A stretch of 64,000 bases of DNA. Origin: Tepidimonas thermarum. GTDB lineage: Bacteria; Pseudomonadota; Gammaproteobacteria; Burkholderiales; Burkholderiaceae_C. The first letter of the stretch is position 1. Each line of letters starts with the position of its first letter. A program made the translations under genes and the position numbers. Positions 27,474-36,489 of the stretch are shown piece by piece. The notes under the pieces are model-generated. The model was not told where the DNA came from. It worked only from the letters and a program-made list of their open reading frames with translations, and made no database searches. The DNA lies in the NCBI RefSeq assembly GCF_007556705.1, contig NZ_VJOL01000004.1:26549-90548 (forward strand), written 5' to 3'.

Positions 27474-28766
27474 TCACGCCTCGCGCAAGGTGGCCAGCGC
27501 AGCCTCGATCTGCTCGGGCGTGGCCTGCGCTTGCAGCAGCGGATGCAAGTCGGCGCAGGCGGCCCAGCCTTCGGCCTTGAGGCGTGCCACCGCCTGGCCG
27601 GCGGCCTTGGGCGCATCGAACCCGCGGCTTTGCAGCAGCACATGGCCCTTGGCGTCGGTGAGCTTGAAGTAAAAACGCCCGTCGCTTTCGCGGTATTGCT
27701 TCAAGAGCGGCGGCGCCGTCCGCTCGGCAGCGGGGGCGGGCTGCGCACTGGCGGCCAGGTCGTCCAGCGGGCGCAAACCCACCGCATGGCGCAAGCGCGC
27801 GGTCAACGGTGTGGCCACCGCACGCGCCTTGGCCGCGCCCGCACGCAAAATCGCCTCCACACGCTCGGGCGCGGCCATGAGCGCGTCGTAGGTGGCGCGC
27901 ATGGGGGCGATTTCGCGGTCGATGCGCTCGAACAGCCGTTGCTTGGCGTCGCTCCAGGCAATGCCGGCGGCAAAGTCGCGTGCCAGCTCGGCGCTTTCCT
28001 GCGGCGTGGCAAACGCCTGGTAGAGCTGAAACACCGCGCTGCCCTCGGTATCTTTGGGCTCGCCAGGTGCCTTGGCGTCGGTGACGATGCCCATGATCAG
28101 GCGGCGTAGCTGCTCGCGCGGTGCAAAGAGCGGGATGACGTTGTCGTAGCTCTTGCTCATCTTGCGCCCGTCGAGCCCCGGCAGCGTGGCCACCTGTTCG
28201 TCGATGACCGCCTCGGGCAGGGTGAAGTGCTCGCCGTAGCGGTGGTTGAAGCTGCTGGCCAGGTCGCGTGCCATCTCGACGTGCTGGATCTGGTCGCGCC
28301 CGACGGGCACGCGGTGGGCGTTGAACATCAGGATGTCGGCCGCCATGAGCACCGGGTACATGAACAGGCCCATGGTGACGCCGTCGTCGGCGTCACGCCC
28401 CTCGGCGGTGTTTTTGTCCACAGCGGCCTTGTAGGCGTGGGCGCGGTTGAGCAGCCCTTTGCCGCACACGCAGGCCAGCAGCCAGGTCAGCTCGGGGATT
28501 TCCGGGATGTCGGACTGGCGATAGAACGTGACGCGATCGGGGTCGAGCCCGCAGGCGATCCAGGTGGCGGCGATTTCCAGCGTCGAGCGCTGCACGCGCG
28601 CCGGATCGTGGGTGGAGATGAGCGCGTGGTAGTCGGCCAAAAACAAAAAACTGTCGATGCCCGGCTCGCGGCTGGCGCGCACCGTGGGGCGAATGGCGCC
28701 GACGTAATTGCCCAGGTGCGGGGTGCCGGAAGGTTTGATGCCGGTGAGGACGCGAACGGTGCTCAT
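27474..28766 (-). CDS. trpS: Tryptophan-tRNA ligase with C-terminal extension
   Basis: Charges tRNA-Trp. The class I catalytic core occupies residues 1 to about 332, with the HIGH-like PSGTPHLGNY and the KMSKS loop at 202-206. Unlike the usual 330-residue enzyme it has 430 residues. After a Pro/Ala linker, residues about 356-400 (DGRFYFKLTDAKGHVLLQS, then GFDAPKAAGQAV) resemble the YegP/DUF1508 fold, and a helical tail follows. The role of the extension is unknown. Confidence 0.94.
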   Translation of the reverse strand: MSTVRVLTGIKPSGTPHLGNYVGAIRPTVRASREPGIDSFLFLADYHALISTHDPARVQRSTLEIAATWIACGLDPDRVTFYRQSDIPEIPELTWLLACVCGKGLLNRAHAYKAAVDKNTAEGRDADDGVTMGLFMYPVLMAADILMFNAHRVPVGRDQIQHVEMARDLASSFNHRYGEHFTLPEAVIDEQVATLPGLDGRKMSKSYDNVIPLFAPREQLRRLIMGIVTDAKAPGEPKDTEGSAVFQLYQAFATPQESAELARDFAAGIAWSDAKQRLFERIDREIAPMRATYDALMAAPERVEAILRAGAAKARAVATPLTARLRHAVGLRPLDDLAASAQPAPAAERTAPPLLKQYRESDGRFYFKLTDAKGHVLLQSRGFDAPKAAGQAVARLKAEGWAACADLHPLLQAQATPEQIEAALATLREA

Positions 28767-28820
28767 GGATGCGGACGATGCAACGGGGTGGGGCGGCGTG
28801 GCCAGCGGGCGGTGTGGCGC

Positions 28821-29489
28821 TCAAAACAGCAACCAGCGCAGCGGCGCGAGCAGCCATTCGATGACCTGGGCGGTCAGCTGCATCAGCGGCCGCAGCCACA
28901 GGGTGCTGACCACACCGGTGATGACCAGCGCCATGACGATGAAAAAGCCATAGGGCTCGACGCGCGACAGCGCCAGCGCCTGGCGCATCGGCAACAGCCC
29001 GACGAGGATGCGGCCGCCATCCAGCGGCGGCAGCGGAAACAGGTTGAAGGCGAACATCACGATGTTGACCAACACGCCGGCGCGCGCCATGCCGTTGAAA
29101 AACGGCTCTTGCACGCCGGCGGCCACCAGCGCATACCCGAGGGCTGCCCAGGCGATGGCTTGGGCCAGATTGGCCGCGGGGCCGGCCAGCGCCACCCACA
29201 CCATGTCGCGCTTGGGGTGGCGCAGCCGCCCGAAGTTGACCGGCACCGGCTTGGCGTAGCCGAACAGAAACGCCCCCGCCGTGGCAAAGTACAGCAGCAG
29301 CGGCATGGCGATGGTGCCGATGGGGTCGATGTGCGCCAGTGGGTTGAGGGTGATGCGGCCCAAGCGATCGGCGGTCGGGTCGCCGCAATGGCGCGCCGCG
29401 TAGCCGTGCGCGGCTTCGTGCACGGTGATGGCGAACAGCACCGGCAGCGCGTACACCGCCACGGTCTGGATGATGTGGGCCAAGTCCAT
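28821..29489 (-). CDS. Site-2 protease family (M50) metalloprotease
   Basis: Intramembrane zinc metalloprotease of 222 residues with about six hydrophobic segments. The active-site HEAAH spans residues 24-28 and the second zinc ligand is in NLFPLPPLDGGRIL. No PDZ domain is present, so this is the compact group of M50 proteases, not RseP. Its substrate is unknown. A GACAAT hexamer on the coding strand ends seven bases before the ATG. It is followed by trpS after 54 bases. Confidence 0.88.
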   Translation of the reverse strand: MDLAHIIQTVAVYALPVLFAITVHEAAHGYAARHCGDPTADRLGRITLNPLAHIDPIGTIAMPLLLYFATAGAFLFGYAKPVPVNFGRLRHPKRDMVWVALAGPAANLAQAIAWAALGYALVAAGVQEPFFNGMARAGVLVNIVMFAFNLFPLPPLDGGRILVGLLPMRQALALSRVEPYGFFIVMALVITGVVSTLWLRPLMQLTAQVIEWLLAPLRWLLF

Positions 29490-29496
29490 AGCGCCG

Positions 29497-29502
29497 ATTG
29501 TC
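29497..29502 (-). promoter_or_regulatory. -10-like hexamer directly before the M50 protease start
   Basis: GACAAT on the minus strand, seven bases before the ATG at 29489, with no ribosome site and no clear -35. It is a candidate leaderless start. Confidence 0.33.
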
Positions 29503-29519
29503 GCAGGTGGCGCGACGGC

Positions 29520-30155
29520 TCACAGGCCCAGTGCGGCCAGCGCTCCGCGTCCTTCGCGCAGCACCAGCGGCTCCTCGCCGCGCCCCATGGGCGTCAAATC
29601 GACCACGGTGGTCGGCGCCATGGGGCAGGCACCGGCGTCGATGACCACCGCCACGGCGTGCTCCAGCCGTTCGCGGATGGTGTGCGCATCGTTGAGCGGT
29701 GCGTCGTCGCCGGGCAGGATCAGCGTGGTGCCCAAAAGCGGTGCGCCGTGCGCTTCGATCAGCGCCAGCAACGCCCGGTGCTGCGGCACCCGCAGCCCGA
29801 TGGTTTTGCGCGACGGATGGCTGACGCGGCGGGGGACCTCTTTGCTGGCTTCGAGGATGAAGGTGTAAGGGCCGGGCGTGGCGGCCTTGAGCAGCCGGTA
29901 TTGACGGTTGTCCACGCGGGCGTAATTGGCCAGCTCCGACAGGTCGCGGCACAGCAGCGTCAGGTGGTGGCGCTCGTCCACGCCGCGGATGCGCCGCAGC
30001 CGCTCCACCGCGGCCTTGTCGTCCAGATGGCAGACCAACGCATAGCTGGAGTCGGTGGGCACCGCCAGCACCGCACCACCCTGCAGCGCTTGCACAGCCT
30101 GGCGCAGCAGGCGCGGCTGCGGGTTGTCGGGGTGGACCTCGAACAGTTGGGCCAT
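29520..30155 (-). CDS. YciO-type Sua5/YrdC family protein
   Basis: A 211-residue YrdC-fold protein. The family includes the threonylcarbamoyl-AMP synthase used for tRNA t6A, and this sequence follows E. coli YciO closely (start MAQLFEVHPDNPQPRLL, PTDSSYALVC, SRKTIGLRVP, PTTVVDLT). YciO's physiological role is less certain than that of TsaC. It lies nine bases after the PHP nuclease gene, and E. coli also keeps yciO beside rnm, which supports the naming. Confidence 0.88.
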   Translation of the reverse strand: MAQLFEVHPDNPQPRLLRQAVQALQGGAVLAVPTDSSYALVCHLDDKAAVERLRRIRGVDERHHLTLLCRDLSELANYARVDNRQYRLLKAATPGPYTFILEASKEVPRRVSHPSRKTIGLRVPQHRALLALIEAHGAPLLGTTLILPGDDAPLNDAHTIRERLEHAVAVVIDAGACPMAPTTVVDLTPMGRGEEPLVLREGRGALAALGL

Positions 30156-30164
30156 GGGCTGGCG

Positions 30165-31022
30165 TCAGTGGACGATGCGATCGGCCAGCAATTCCCACAC
30201 CGGCGTCAAGCGTCCTTCCAGGTAGGGCAGACCGCCCAGGTCGCAGTGCGACTCGTCGGGACTGTGAAAATCACTGCCGCGCGAGGCGGCCAGGCCGAAC
30301 TCCAGCGCCAGGTCGGCGTAGCGCGCGGCTTCGGCGCTGCTGTGGCTGCCCGTGACCACTTCGACGGCTTGTCCGCCGTGGGCTTTGAATTCGGCAAACA
30401 GGGCGTACTCCTGCGTCGGGTTGGGGTGGGCGTAGCGGGCCGGATGGGCGATGACGGCCACACCACCGGCGTCGCGGATCCAGCGCACCGCGTCGCCCAG
30501 GGCCGCCCAGCGGTGTTCCACGTAGCCGGGCTTGCCGTCGGTCAGAAAGCGCCGAAACACCTCGTGGGTGTCGTGGCAGACGCCGGCTTCGACCAGGTAG
30601 CGCGCAAAATGCGTGCGCGAGATCAGTTCCGGGTTGCCAACGTACTTGAGCGCGCCCTCGAAGGCACCGCGGATGCCGACGGCCGCAAGCTGATCGGCCA
30701 TCTCGCGCGCGCGCCGCTCGCGCCCGCCACGGGTGTGCGCCAGCCCGGCCACCAGCTGGGGATCGTCCGGGTCCACGCCCAGGCCGACGATGTGCACGGT
30801 CAGGCCGGCGAAGGTGACCGAGATCTCCACCCCGCTCAGGTAGGGCAGGCCAAGCGCGCGTGCCGCCGCGGCCGCCCGGTGCTGGCCGCCGACTTCGTCG
30901 TGGTCGGTCAGCGCCCACAACTCCACGCCGTTGGCTTTGGCGCGCGCAGCGAGCGCCTCGGGTTCGAGTGTGCCGTCCGAGACGGTGGAGTGGCAGTGCA
31001 GGTCGGCGTTGAGGATGGTCAT
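30165..31022 (-). CDS. rnm: PHP-domain phosphoesterase / 5'-3' exoribonuclease (RNase AM)
   Basis: PHP-superfamily metal phosphoesterase of 285 residues. E. coli RNase AM (YciV/TrpH) removes 5' nucleotides from RNA, including 5S rRNA maturation, and also hydrolyses 3',5'-bisphosphonucleotides. The metal ligands are in DLHCHSTVSDG, TDHDEVGG, IAHPARY and GSDFHSPDE. It heads the yciO-M50-trpS run. On the coding strand a TACAAT lies nine bases before the ATG, within the 38-bp spacer shared with murJ. Confidence 0.88.
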   Translation of the reverse strand: MTILNADLHCHSTVSDGTLEPEALAARAKANGVELWALTDHDEVGGQHRAAAAARALGLPYLSGVEISVTFAGLTVHIVGLGVDPDDPQLVAGLAHTRGGRERRAREMADQLAAVGIRGAFEGALKYVGNPELISRTHFARYLVEAGVCHDTHEVFRRFLTDGKPGYVEHRWAALGDAVRWIRDAGGVAVIAHPARYAHPNPTQEYALFAEFKAHGGQAVEVVTGSHSSAEAARYADLALEFGLAASRGSDFHSPDESHCDLGGLPYLEGRLTPVWELLADRIVH

Positions 31023-31031
31023 GACCGGGCC

Positions 31032-31037
31032 ATTGTA
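31032..31037 (-). promoter_or_regulatory. Candidate -10 box for rnm
   Basis: TACAAT on the minus strand, nine bases before the rnm ATG. It shares a 38-bp divergent spacer with the murJ element, so the two promoters would overlap. No -35 match is visible. Confidence 0.38.
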
Positions 31038-31047
31038 GGCGCGCCGC

Positions 31048-31053
31048 TACACT
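31048..31053 (+). promoter_or_regulatory. Candidate -10 box for murJ
   Basis: TACACT on the plus strand, seven bases before ATG 31061, with no Shine-Dalgarno sequence. Its -35 region would fall over the start codon of the divergent rnm gene. Confidence 0.35.
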
Positions 31054-31060
31054 GGCGCCG

Positions 31061-32623
31061 ATGTCGCTGTTCAAATCCGCATCCCTGGTGTCGTTGTGGA
31101 CGTTGGCCTCGCGCGTCACCGGCCTGGCGCGCGAGCTGCTCATCGCGTCCACCTTTGGCGCCAGCGCCTTGACCGACGCGTTCAACGTCGCCTTTCGCAT
31201 CCCCAATTTGCTGCGCCGGTTGTTTGCCGAAGGCGCGTTTTCGCAAGCGTTCGTGCCGGTGCTGGCGGCCACGCGCGAGCGCGAGGGGGAGGCTGCCACG
31301 CGCGAGCTGATCGACCGCGTGGCCAGCGTGCTGCTGGCGGCGCTGCTGTTGACCTGTGCGCTGGGGGTGCTGGGGGCGCCGCTGCTGGTGTGGGCGATGG
31401 CGGCGGGGCTGCGCCAAAGCCCGCACAGCTTCGAGGTGGCGGTGGTGTTGACGCGCTGGATGTTCCCCTACATCGGCTTTATGTCGCTGGTGGCGCTGAG
31501 TGCGGGCATTCTCAACACCTGGCGGCGCTATGCGGTGCCCGCGGTCACGCCGGTGCTGCTCAACGTGGCGATGATCGGGGCCGCCTGGTGGGGCGCGCCA
31601 GCCTTGGCGCGCTGGGGGCTGGAGCCCATTTACGCCTTGGCGGGTGGCGTCATGCTGGGCGGGGCCTTGCAGTTGGCCGTGCAGGTGCCGGCGTTGGTGC
31701 GCCTGGGGCTGTGGCCGCGCGTGCGCCTGGGCCCGCGTGCCTTGCGTGCTGGCTGGCAGCATCCGGGCACGCGGCGCATCCTGACGCTGATGGCCCCGGC
31801 GTTGCTGGGTGTGGGGGTGGCGCAGATTTCGCTGCTCATCAACACCCAGATCGCCTCGCACCTGACGCCGGGCAGCGTGTCGTGGCTGACCTACGCGGAT
31901 CGGCTGATGGAATTTCCGACCGCGTTGCTCGGGGTGGCGTTGGGGGTGGTGCTGTTGCCGCAGCTGTCGGCGGCGCAGGCGGCGGGGGACGCGGCGCGTT
32001 ACAGCGAGCTGCTCGATTGGGGCTTGCGCTGGGTGGTGCTGCTGGCCGTGCCCTGTGCGGTGGGCCTGTTGGTGCTAGCGCAGCCCCTGGTGGCGGTGCT
32101 CTACCACTATGGCGCCTTCAGCGCGGCGGACGTGCGCCAGACGGCGCTGGCGCTGATGGGCTACGGTGTGGGGCTGCTGGGGTTGATCGCGATCAAGGTG
32201 CTGGCGCCCGGGTTTTACGCGCGGCAGGACATCCGCACCCCGGTGCGCATTGCGGTGGCGGTGCTGCTGTTTACGCAGGCCATGAATGCGGTGTTGGTGC
32301 CCCACCTGGCGCATGCCGGGCTGGCGCTGGCCATTGGTCTGGGGGCGCTGCTCAATGCCGGGTGGCTGCTGGGGGGGCTGCTGCGCCGCCGCGCGTATGT
32401 GCCGCGGCCGGGCTGGGGGCGCTATGGCGTGCAGGTGCTCTCGGCCGCGGTGGCGCTGGCCGTGTACCTGTTGTGGTTGTCCCAGGTGTATGACTGGACG
32501 CATGCGGGCGCGCGCTTGACGCGCATCGGGGTGCTGCTGGCCGGGTTGGCCGGGGCGGCTGGGGTGTATTTTGGGGTGTTGGCGCTGGCGGGTTTGCCGT
32601 TGCGCCAGTTTGTGCGAAAGTAG
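31061..32623 (+). CDS. murJ: Lipid II flippase MurJ
   Basis: Flips lipid II across the inner membrane for peptidoglycan assembly. The 520-residue protein has 13-14 predicted helices. It carries MviN/MurJ signatures including the N-terminal ASRVTGLARELLIA, AFNVAFRIPNLLRRLFAEGAF and the YADRLMEFPTALLGVALG stretch. It starts almost directly after the rnm/murJ spacer with no ribosome site and is followed four bases later by the SirB1-family gene. Confidence 0.95.
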   Translation: MSLFKSASLVSLWTLASRVTGLARELLIASTFGASALTDAFNVAFRIPNLLRRLFAEGAFSQAFVPVLAATREREGEAATRELIDRVASVLLAALLLTCALGVLGAPLLVWAMAAGLRQSPHSFEVAVVLTRWMFPYIGFMSLVALSAGILNTWRRYAVPAVTPVLLNVAMIGAAWWGAPALARWGLEPIYALAGGVMLGGALQLAVQVPALVRLGLWPRVRLGPRALRAGWQHPGTRRILTLMAPALLGVGVAQISLLINTQIASHLTPGSVSWLTYADRLMEFPTALLGVALGVVLLPQLSAAQAAGDAARYSELLDWGLRWVVLLAVPCAVGLLVLAQPLVAVLYHYGAFSAADVRQTALALMGYGVGLLGLIAIKVLAPGFYARQDIRTPVRIAVAVLLFTQAMNAVLVPHLAHAGLALAIGLGALLNAGWLLGGLLRRRAYVPRPGWGRYGVQVLSAAVALAVYLLWLSQVYDWTHAGARLTRIGVLLAGLAGAAGVYFGVLALAGLPLRQFVRK

Positions 32624-32627
32624 GCGC

Positions 32628-33479
32628 ATGAACTGGGCCGCAGGGGCGCCGTCGTCGCTCGACTACTTTGCTGCGCTGGTGGCGCAGGATGAAGGGTTTC
32701 CGCTGCTGGAGGCCACCGCCGCCGTTGCGCTCGACGAATACCCCGATTTGGACCTGCAGGCCGTGCTCGACGGGGTGGACCGTTTGCTGGAGCGGCTGCG
32801 CCGGCGCCTGCCCGCGGACGCTGGCCACCTGCACCGCCTGCGCATGCTCAACCAGTTCTTTTTTCACGATCTGGGGTTTGCCGGCAACGTCAACGATTAC
32901 TACGACCCCGAAAACAGCTACCTGCACACCGTGCTGCGCACGCGCCGGGGCATCCCGATCAGCCTGGCCGTGATCTGGTTGGAGCTGGCGCAGGGGATAC
33001 GCCTGCGCGCGGCGGGCATCAATTTTCCCGGCCACTTTTTGGTCAAGGTCCAGCTGCCGCAAGGGCAGGTGGTGATCGATCCGATGACGGGGCAGTCGCT
33101 CAGCCACGAGGACCTGGCCGAGCGGCTGGAGCCCTACAAGCGCCGCCACGGGCTGGTGGGCGATTTCGATGTGCCCGTCGGCCTGTACCTGCAAGCGGCC
33201 GCGCCCCGCGACATCCTGGCGCGGGTGTTGCGCAACCTCAAGGAAATCCACCGCACCCAGGAGGACTGGGCGCGCATGATCGCGGTGCTCGACCGCCTGA
33301 TCGTGCTGCTGCCCGACGCCTGGACCGAGGTGCGCGACCGCGGCTTGGCTTGGGCCGAGTTGGGTCAGCCCGCCCGCGCGCTGCCCGACCTGGACGCTTA
33401 CCTGGCCCACGCCGAGGACCCGCTGGACGCGCAGGCCATTGCCGAGCGGGTGCGGGAACTGCGGCGCAACGCCGGCTGA
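32628..33479 (+). CDS. SirB1 family protein (transglutaminase-like plus TPR)
   Basis: A 283-residue protein with an N-terminal transglutaminase-like SirB1 domain (HRLRMLNQFFFHDLGF, NSYLHTVLRTRRGIPISL) and a C-terminal tetratricopeptide-like helical part (about 210-275). The biochemical role is not known. The family is often found near peptide-release-factor or envelope genes. ATG 32628 is four bases from the murJ stop, so both are likely cotranscribed. Confidence 0.85.
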   Translation: MNWAAGAPSSLDYFAALVAQDEGFPLLEATAAVALDEYPDLDLQAVLDGVDRLLERLRRRLPADAGHLHRLRMLNQFFFHDLGFAGNVNDYYDPENSYLHTVLRTRRGIPISLAVIWLELAQGIRLRAAGINFPGHFLVKVQLPQGQVVIDPMTGQSLSHEDLAERLEPYKRRHGLVGDFDVPVGLYLQAAAPRDILARVLRNLKEIHRTQEDWARMIAVLDRLIVLLPDAWTEVRDRGLAWAELGQPARALPDLDAYLAHAEDPLDAQAIAERVRELRRNAG

Positions 33480-33533
33480 GCGCGCCCCGACGCGCCCGGG
33501 TGCCGCCGCGGTGGGTGTGCCGTGGCCGGCCGC

Positions 33534-34565
33534 TCAGGCCACCACGACCGGCGCAGCGTCGCCGCGCGGCGCGATGGTGCCGATGGTGTAGACCGTCTCG
33601 CCCTGCGCGCGCAGCGTGGCCGCGGTGGCGTCGGCGTGTGGCGGCGCGACCACCACGACCATGCCGATGCCGTTGTTGAAGGTGCGGTTCATCTCGTGGT
33701 CGTCGACGCCGGCGGTGCGCTGCAGCCACGCAAACAGCTCGCTTTGCGGCCAGCTGCCCTTGACCAGGTGCGCCGCCAGCCCGTCGGGCAGGACGCGCGG
33801 GATGTTTTCCAGCAGGCCGCCACCGGTGATGTGCGCCAGCGCCTTGATCGGGTGCTGTTGCAGCGCGGCCAGCACCGGCTTGACGTACAAGCGCGTCGGC
33901 GCCATCACGGCCTCGCGAAACGGCCGCCCGTCCAACGACGACGGCAGGTTGGCGCCGGCGCGCTCGATGCACTTGCGCACCAGGCTAAAGCCGTTGGAGT
34001 GCACGCCATTGGAGGCCAGGCCCAGCACCACGTCGCCGGGCTGGACATCGGCGCCGGTGAGGATGCGCGACTTTTCCACCACGCCGACGCAAAAGCCCGC
34101 CAGGTCGTATTCGCCCGGGGGGTACATGCCGGGCATTTCGGCCGTTTCGCCGCCGATGAGCGCGCAGCCGGATTCCTCGCAGCCTCGGGCGATGCCGGCC
34201 ACCACGCGCGCGGCGGTGTCCACCTCCAGCTTGCCGCAGGCAAAGTAGTCCAAAAAGAACAGCGGCTCGGCCCCTTGCACCAGCACGTCGTTGACGCTCA
34301 TGGCCACGAGGTCGATGCCCACGCCGTCGTGCATGTCCCACTCGAACGCGAGCTTGAGCTTGGTGCCCACGCCGTCGGTGCCGCTGACGAGCACCGGCTC
34401 GCGGTAGCGCCGCGGCACCTCGAACAGCGCGCCAAAGCCGCCGATGCCGGCCAGCACGCCCTCGCGCAACGTGCGCTTGGCCAGCGGCTTGATGCGCTCG
34501 ACGAGCGCATCCCCGGCGTCGATGTCCACGCCGGCGTCCTTGTAGGAAAGAGGGGTCGTATTCAT
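33534..34565 (-). CDS. purM: Phosphoribosylformylglycinamidine cyclo-ligase PurM
   Basis: AIR synthetase of purine synthesis. It closes the imidazole ring using ATP. The 343-residue protein has [29 protein letters not shown] and [18 protein letters not shown]. The start at 34565 ([18 protein letters not shown]) fits the family, and 33 further in-frame upstream residues do not. It is single-copy and divergent from the permease gene, and convergent with the SirB1-family gene. Confidence 0.95.
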   Translation of the reverse strand: MNTTPLSYKDAGVDIDAGDALVERIKPLAKRTLREGVLAGIGGFGALFEVPRRYREPVLVSGTDGVGTKLKLAFEWDMHDGVGIDLVAMSVNDVLVQGAEPLFFLDYFACGKLEVDTAARVVAGIARGCEESGCALIGGETAEMPGMYPPGEYDLAGFCVGVVEKSRILTGADVQPGDVVLGLASNGVHSNGFSLVRKCIERAGANLPSSLDGRPFREAVMAPTRLYVKPVLAALQQHPIKALAHITGGGLLENIPRVLPDGLAAHLVKGSWPQSELFAWLQRTAGVDDHEMNRTFNNGIGMVVVVAPPHADATAATLRAQGETVYTIGTIAPRGDAAPVVVA

Positions 34566-34586
34566 GGGGTCGGTAAAATTCCCACG

Positions 34587-34592
34587 ATTGTA
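34587..34592 (-). promoter_or_regulatory. Candidate -10 box for purM
   Basis: TACAAT on the minus strand, 21 bases before the purM ATG, in the spacer shared with the divergent permease gene. A TAAAAT on the plus strand (34574-34579) lies in the same spacer and could serve the permease. No -35 matches are seen, and no PurR-type operator was recognised. Confidence 0.35.
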
Positions 34593-34653
34593 CGGGTGGC
34601 CCGGTCCCGCCGGGTCGGGCGGGCGCCGCCTGTGCTGCCGCGATCGCTTTTTC

Positions 34654-35745
34654 ATGTTGCTCACCGATACCCAACGACAGGCCCTGCTGTGGCTGGCCGT
34701 GGCCGCGGCTGCGTGGTGGGGCGTGTCGTTGCTCGCCCCGGTGTTGCTGCCTTTCGTGCTGGCGGCGGTGATGGCCTACGCCCTGCGGCCCGTGGTCGAT
34801 GCGCTGGCGCGGCGCCGCGTGCCACGCTGGCTCGGGGCGGGCGTGGCGATCGCGCTGTTGATGCTGTTGCTGTTGGCGGTGGTGCTCATCATCGTGCCGG
34901 TGGTGACCCAGCAGTGGCCGCTGCTGCGCGAGCAGATTCCGCCGCTGCTGGAGCGGCTCAACGCCGCGCTGGTGCCGCTGGCGCAGCGGCACGGGTTGGA
35001 CATCGCCATCGACGTCGAGGGCGTGCGGGCGCTGTTGCGCCGCCTCATCAGCGGGCACGAGGGGCAGTTGCTCGACCAGGTGCTGGCGTCGCTGCGCATC
35101 GGCGGCAGCGCGTTGCTGGCGGTGCTGGGCAACCTGGTGCTGATGCCGGTGGTGGCGTATTACCTGCTGCTCGATTGGTCGGCGGTGGTGGCGCGCGTGT
35201 TGGCGCTGGTGCCACCGCGCTGGCGGCTCGCCGTGGACGGGCTGGCCGCCGAGGTGGACGCGGTGCTGGGGCAGTATTTGCGCGGGCAGCTGCTGGTGAT
35301 GGGGGCGCTGGCGGTGTTCTACACCGCAGGGCTGGCGTTGGTCGGGCTCAAGCTGGCGCTGCCGATCGGGGTCTTCACCGGGCTGGCAGTGTTTGTGCCG
35401 TATCTGGGCTTTGGTTTGGGGCTGGTGCTGGCGCTGTTGGCGGCGGTGCTGCAGTTTCAGAGCCTCACCGGCGTGCTGCTGGTCGGGGCGGTGTACGCGG
35501 CGGGACAGGTGATCGAGAGCTTCTTTCTCACCCCGCGGCTGGTGGGCGAGCGCATCGGCTTGCACCCCATCGCGGTCATCTTTGCGTTGATGGCGTTTGG
35601 CCACTTGTTCGGCTTTGTGGGGGTTTTGATCGCGCTGCCGGCGTCGGCCGTGCTGCTGGTGGCCGTGCGGCGGCTGCAAGCCCTCTACGTCAGCAGCCCC
35701 TGGTACCGGCTGCGCGAGGCGGCGCCACCGCGCGGGGAGGATTGA
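34654..35745 (+). CDS. AI-2E/PerM family membrane transporter
   Basis: A 363-residue inner-membrane protein with about eight helices: two before, and a cluster after, a cytoplasmic or amphipathic middle region (about 90-150). The C-terminal pattern [35 protein letters not shown] and [13 protein letters not shown] is typical of the AI-2E transporter/PerM family. Substrates in the family vary. ATG 34654 gives the normal N terminus. hda starts two bases after its stop, a linkage common in proteobacteria. Confidence 0.87.
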   Translation: MLLTDTQRQALLWLAVAAAAWWGVSLLAPVLLPFVLAAVMAYALRPVVDALARRRVPRWLGAGVAIALLMLLLLAVVLIIVPVVTQQWPLLREQIPPLLERLNAALVPLAQRHGLDIAIDVEGVRALLRRLISGHEGQLLDQVLASLRIGGSALLAVLGNLVLMPVVAYYLLLDWSAVVARVLALVPPRWRLAVDGLAAEVDAVLGQYLRGQLLVMGALAVFYTAGLALVGLKLALPIGVFTGLAVFVPYLGFGLGLVLALLAAVLQFQSLTGVLLVGAVYAAGQVIESFFLTPRLVGERIGLHPIAVIFALMAFGHLFGFVGVLIALPASAVLLVAVRRLQALYVSSPWYRLREAAPPRGED

Positions 35746-35747
35746 GC

Positions 35748-36437
35748 GTGGAGCAGCTCGTGCTCGACCTGGGGTTGGCGCCGGTGCCGACGCTGGCCAA
35801 CTTCGTGCCCGACGGCAACGAGGCGGCGTGGACGCATCTGCGGCTGTGGTTGCAGGGCCAGCCGCGCGCGCCGCTGCCCATCTACCTGTGGGGGCCGGCC
35901 GGCAGCGGCAAAACCCACCTGCTGCGCGCCATCGCGCAGGCGTTGGCGGCGCGTGGTGAATCCGTCGGCTGGCTCGATGCCGCCACCGCGCACCCGGGCC
36001 CGTTTGACGACGACTGGTCGGTGGTGTTGCTCGATGATGTGCAGCGCTACACCCCCGAGCAGCAGGCGGTGGCCTTCAACTGGTTCGTCAACGCCCAGTC
36101 GCCGGCCGTGGGGGCGCAGCGCGCCGTGCTCGCCGCGGGCGATCGGCCGCCGGCCGACCTGGCCTTGCGCGACGATTTGCGCAGCCGCCTGGGGTGGGGA
36201 CATGTGTTCCAGCTGCATCCGCTCGACGAGCCGGCGCGGCGTGCCGTCCTGCGCCGCGCGGCCGATGCGCGCGGCGTGGCGCTGTCGGACGAGGTGATGG
36301 ATTTCATGCTCAACCGCTTTGCGCGCGATTTGTCCAGCCTGATGGCGCTGCTCGACCGCCTCGACGGCTACGCCTTGCGCACCCAGCGCGCCATCACCGT
36401 CCCGTTGGTGCGCGCGATGTTGGCCGATGGGGCGTAA
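35748..36437 (+). CDS. hda: DnaA regulatory inactivator Hda
   Basis: AAA+ protein homologous to DnaA that, with the DNA-loaded beta clamp, triggers hydrolysis of DnaA-ATP and limits re-initiation. It has 229 residues from GTG 35748, chosen because GGGGAGG lies about seven bases upstream and the N terminus then carries QLVLDL, a clamp-binding-type motif. Walker A GPAGSGKT (49-56) and Walker B VVLLDD (92-97) are present. The open frame continues upstream but is only antisense to purM. Confidence 0.9.
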   Translation: MEQLVLDLGLAPVPTLANFVPDGNEAAWTHLRLWLQGQPRAPLPIYLWGPAGSGKTHLLRAIAQALAARGESVGWLDAATAHPGPFDDDWSVVLLDDVQRYTPEQQAVAFNWFVNAQSPAVGAQRAVLAAGDRPPADLALRDDLRSRLGWGHVFQLHPLDEPARRAVLRRAADARGVALSDEVMDFMLNRFARDLSSLMALLDRLDGYALRTQRAITVPLVRAMLADGA

Positions 36438-36489
36438 GCGCCAGCCCACCCGTCGCGGCCGCTGACCCCCTGAACCGGATCCCAAGACC

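Noticed and set aside
25523..27474. tRNA-flanked region as a genomic island with attachment sites
   Set aside because: No integrase, direct repeat of a tRNA 3' end, or shift in composition was seen; only one gene is enclosed.
28821..29489. M50 protease as RseP
   Set aside because: It lacks PDZ domains and is half the length of RseP, and its neighbours are unrelated to sigma-E.
28227..31172. A 981-codon open frame on the plus strand
   Set aside because: It is antisense to trpS, the M50 protease, yciO and rnm, has no recognisable domain, and its low-complexity composition is what a GC-rich complement of real genes gives.
33522..35747. In-frame upstream extension of hda by more than 700 codons
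   Set aside because: The extension is antisense to purM and out of frame with the permease. The GTG at 35748 has a good ribosome site and gives the clamp-binding motif.
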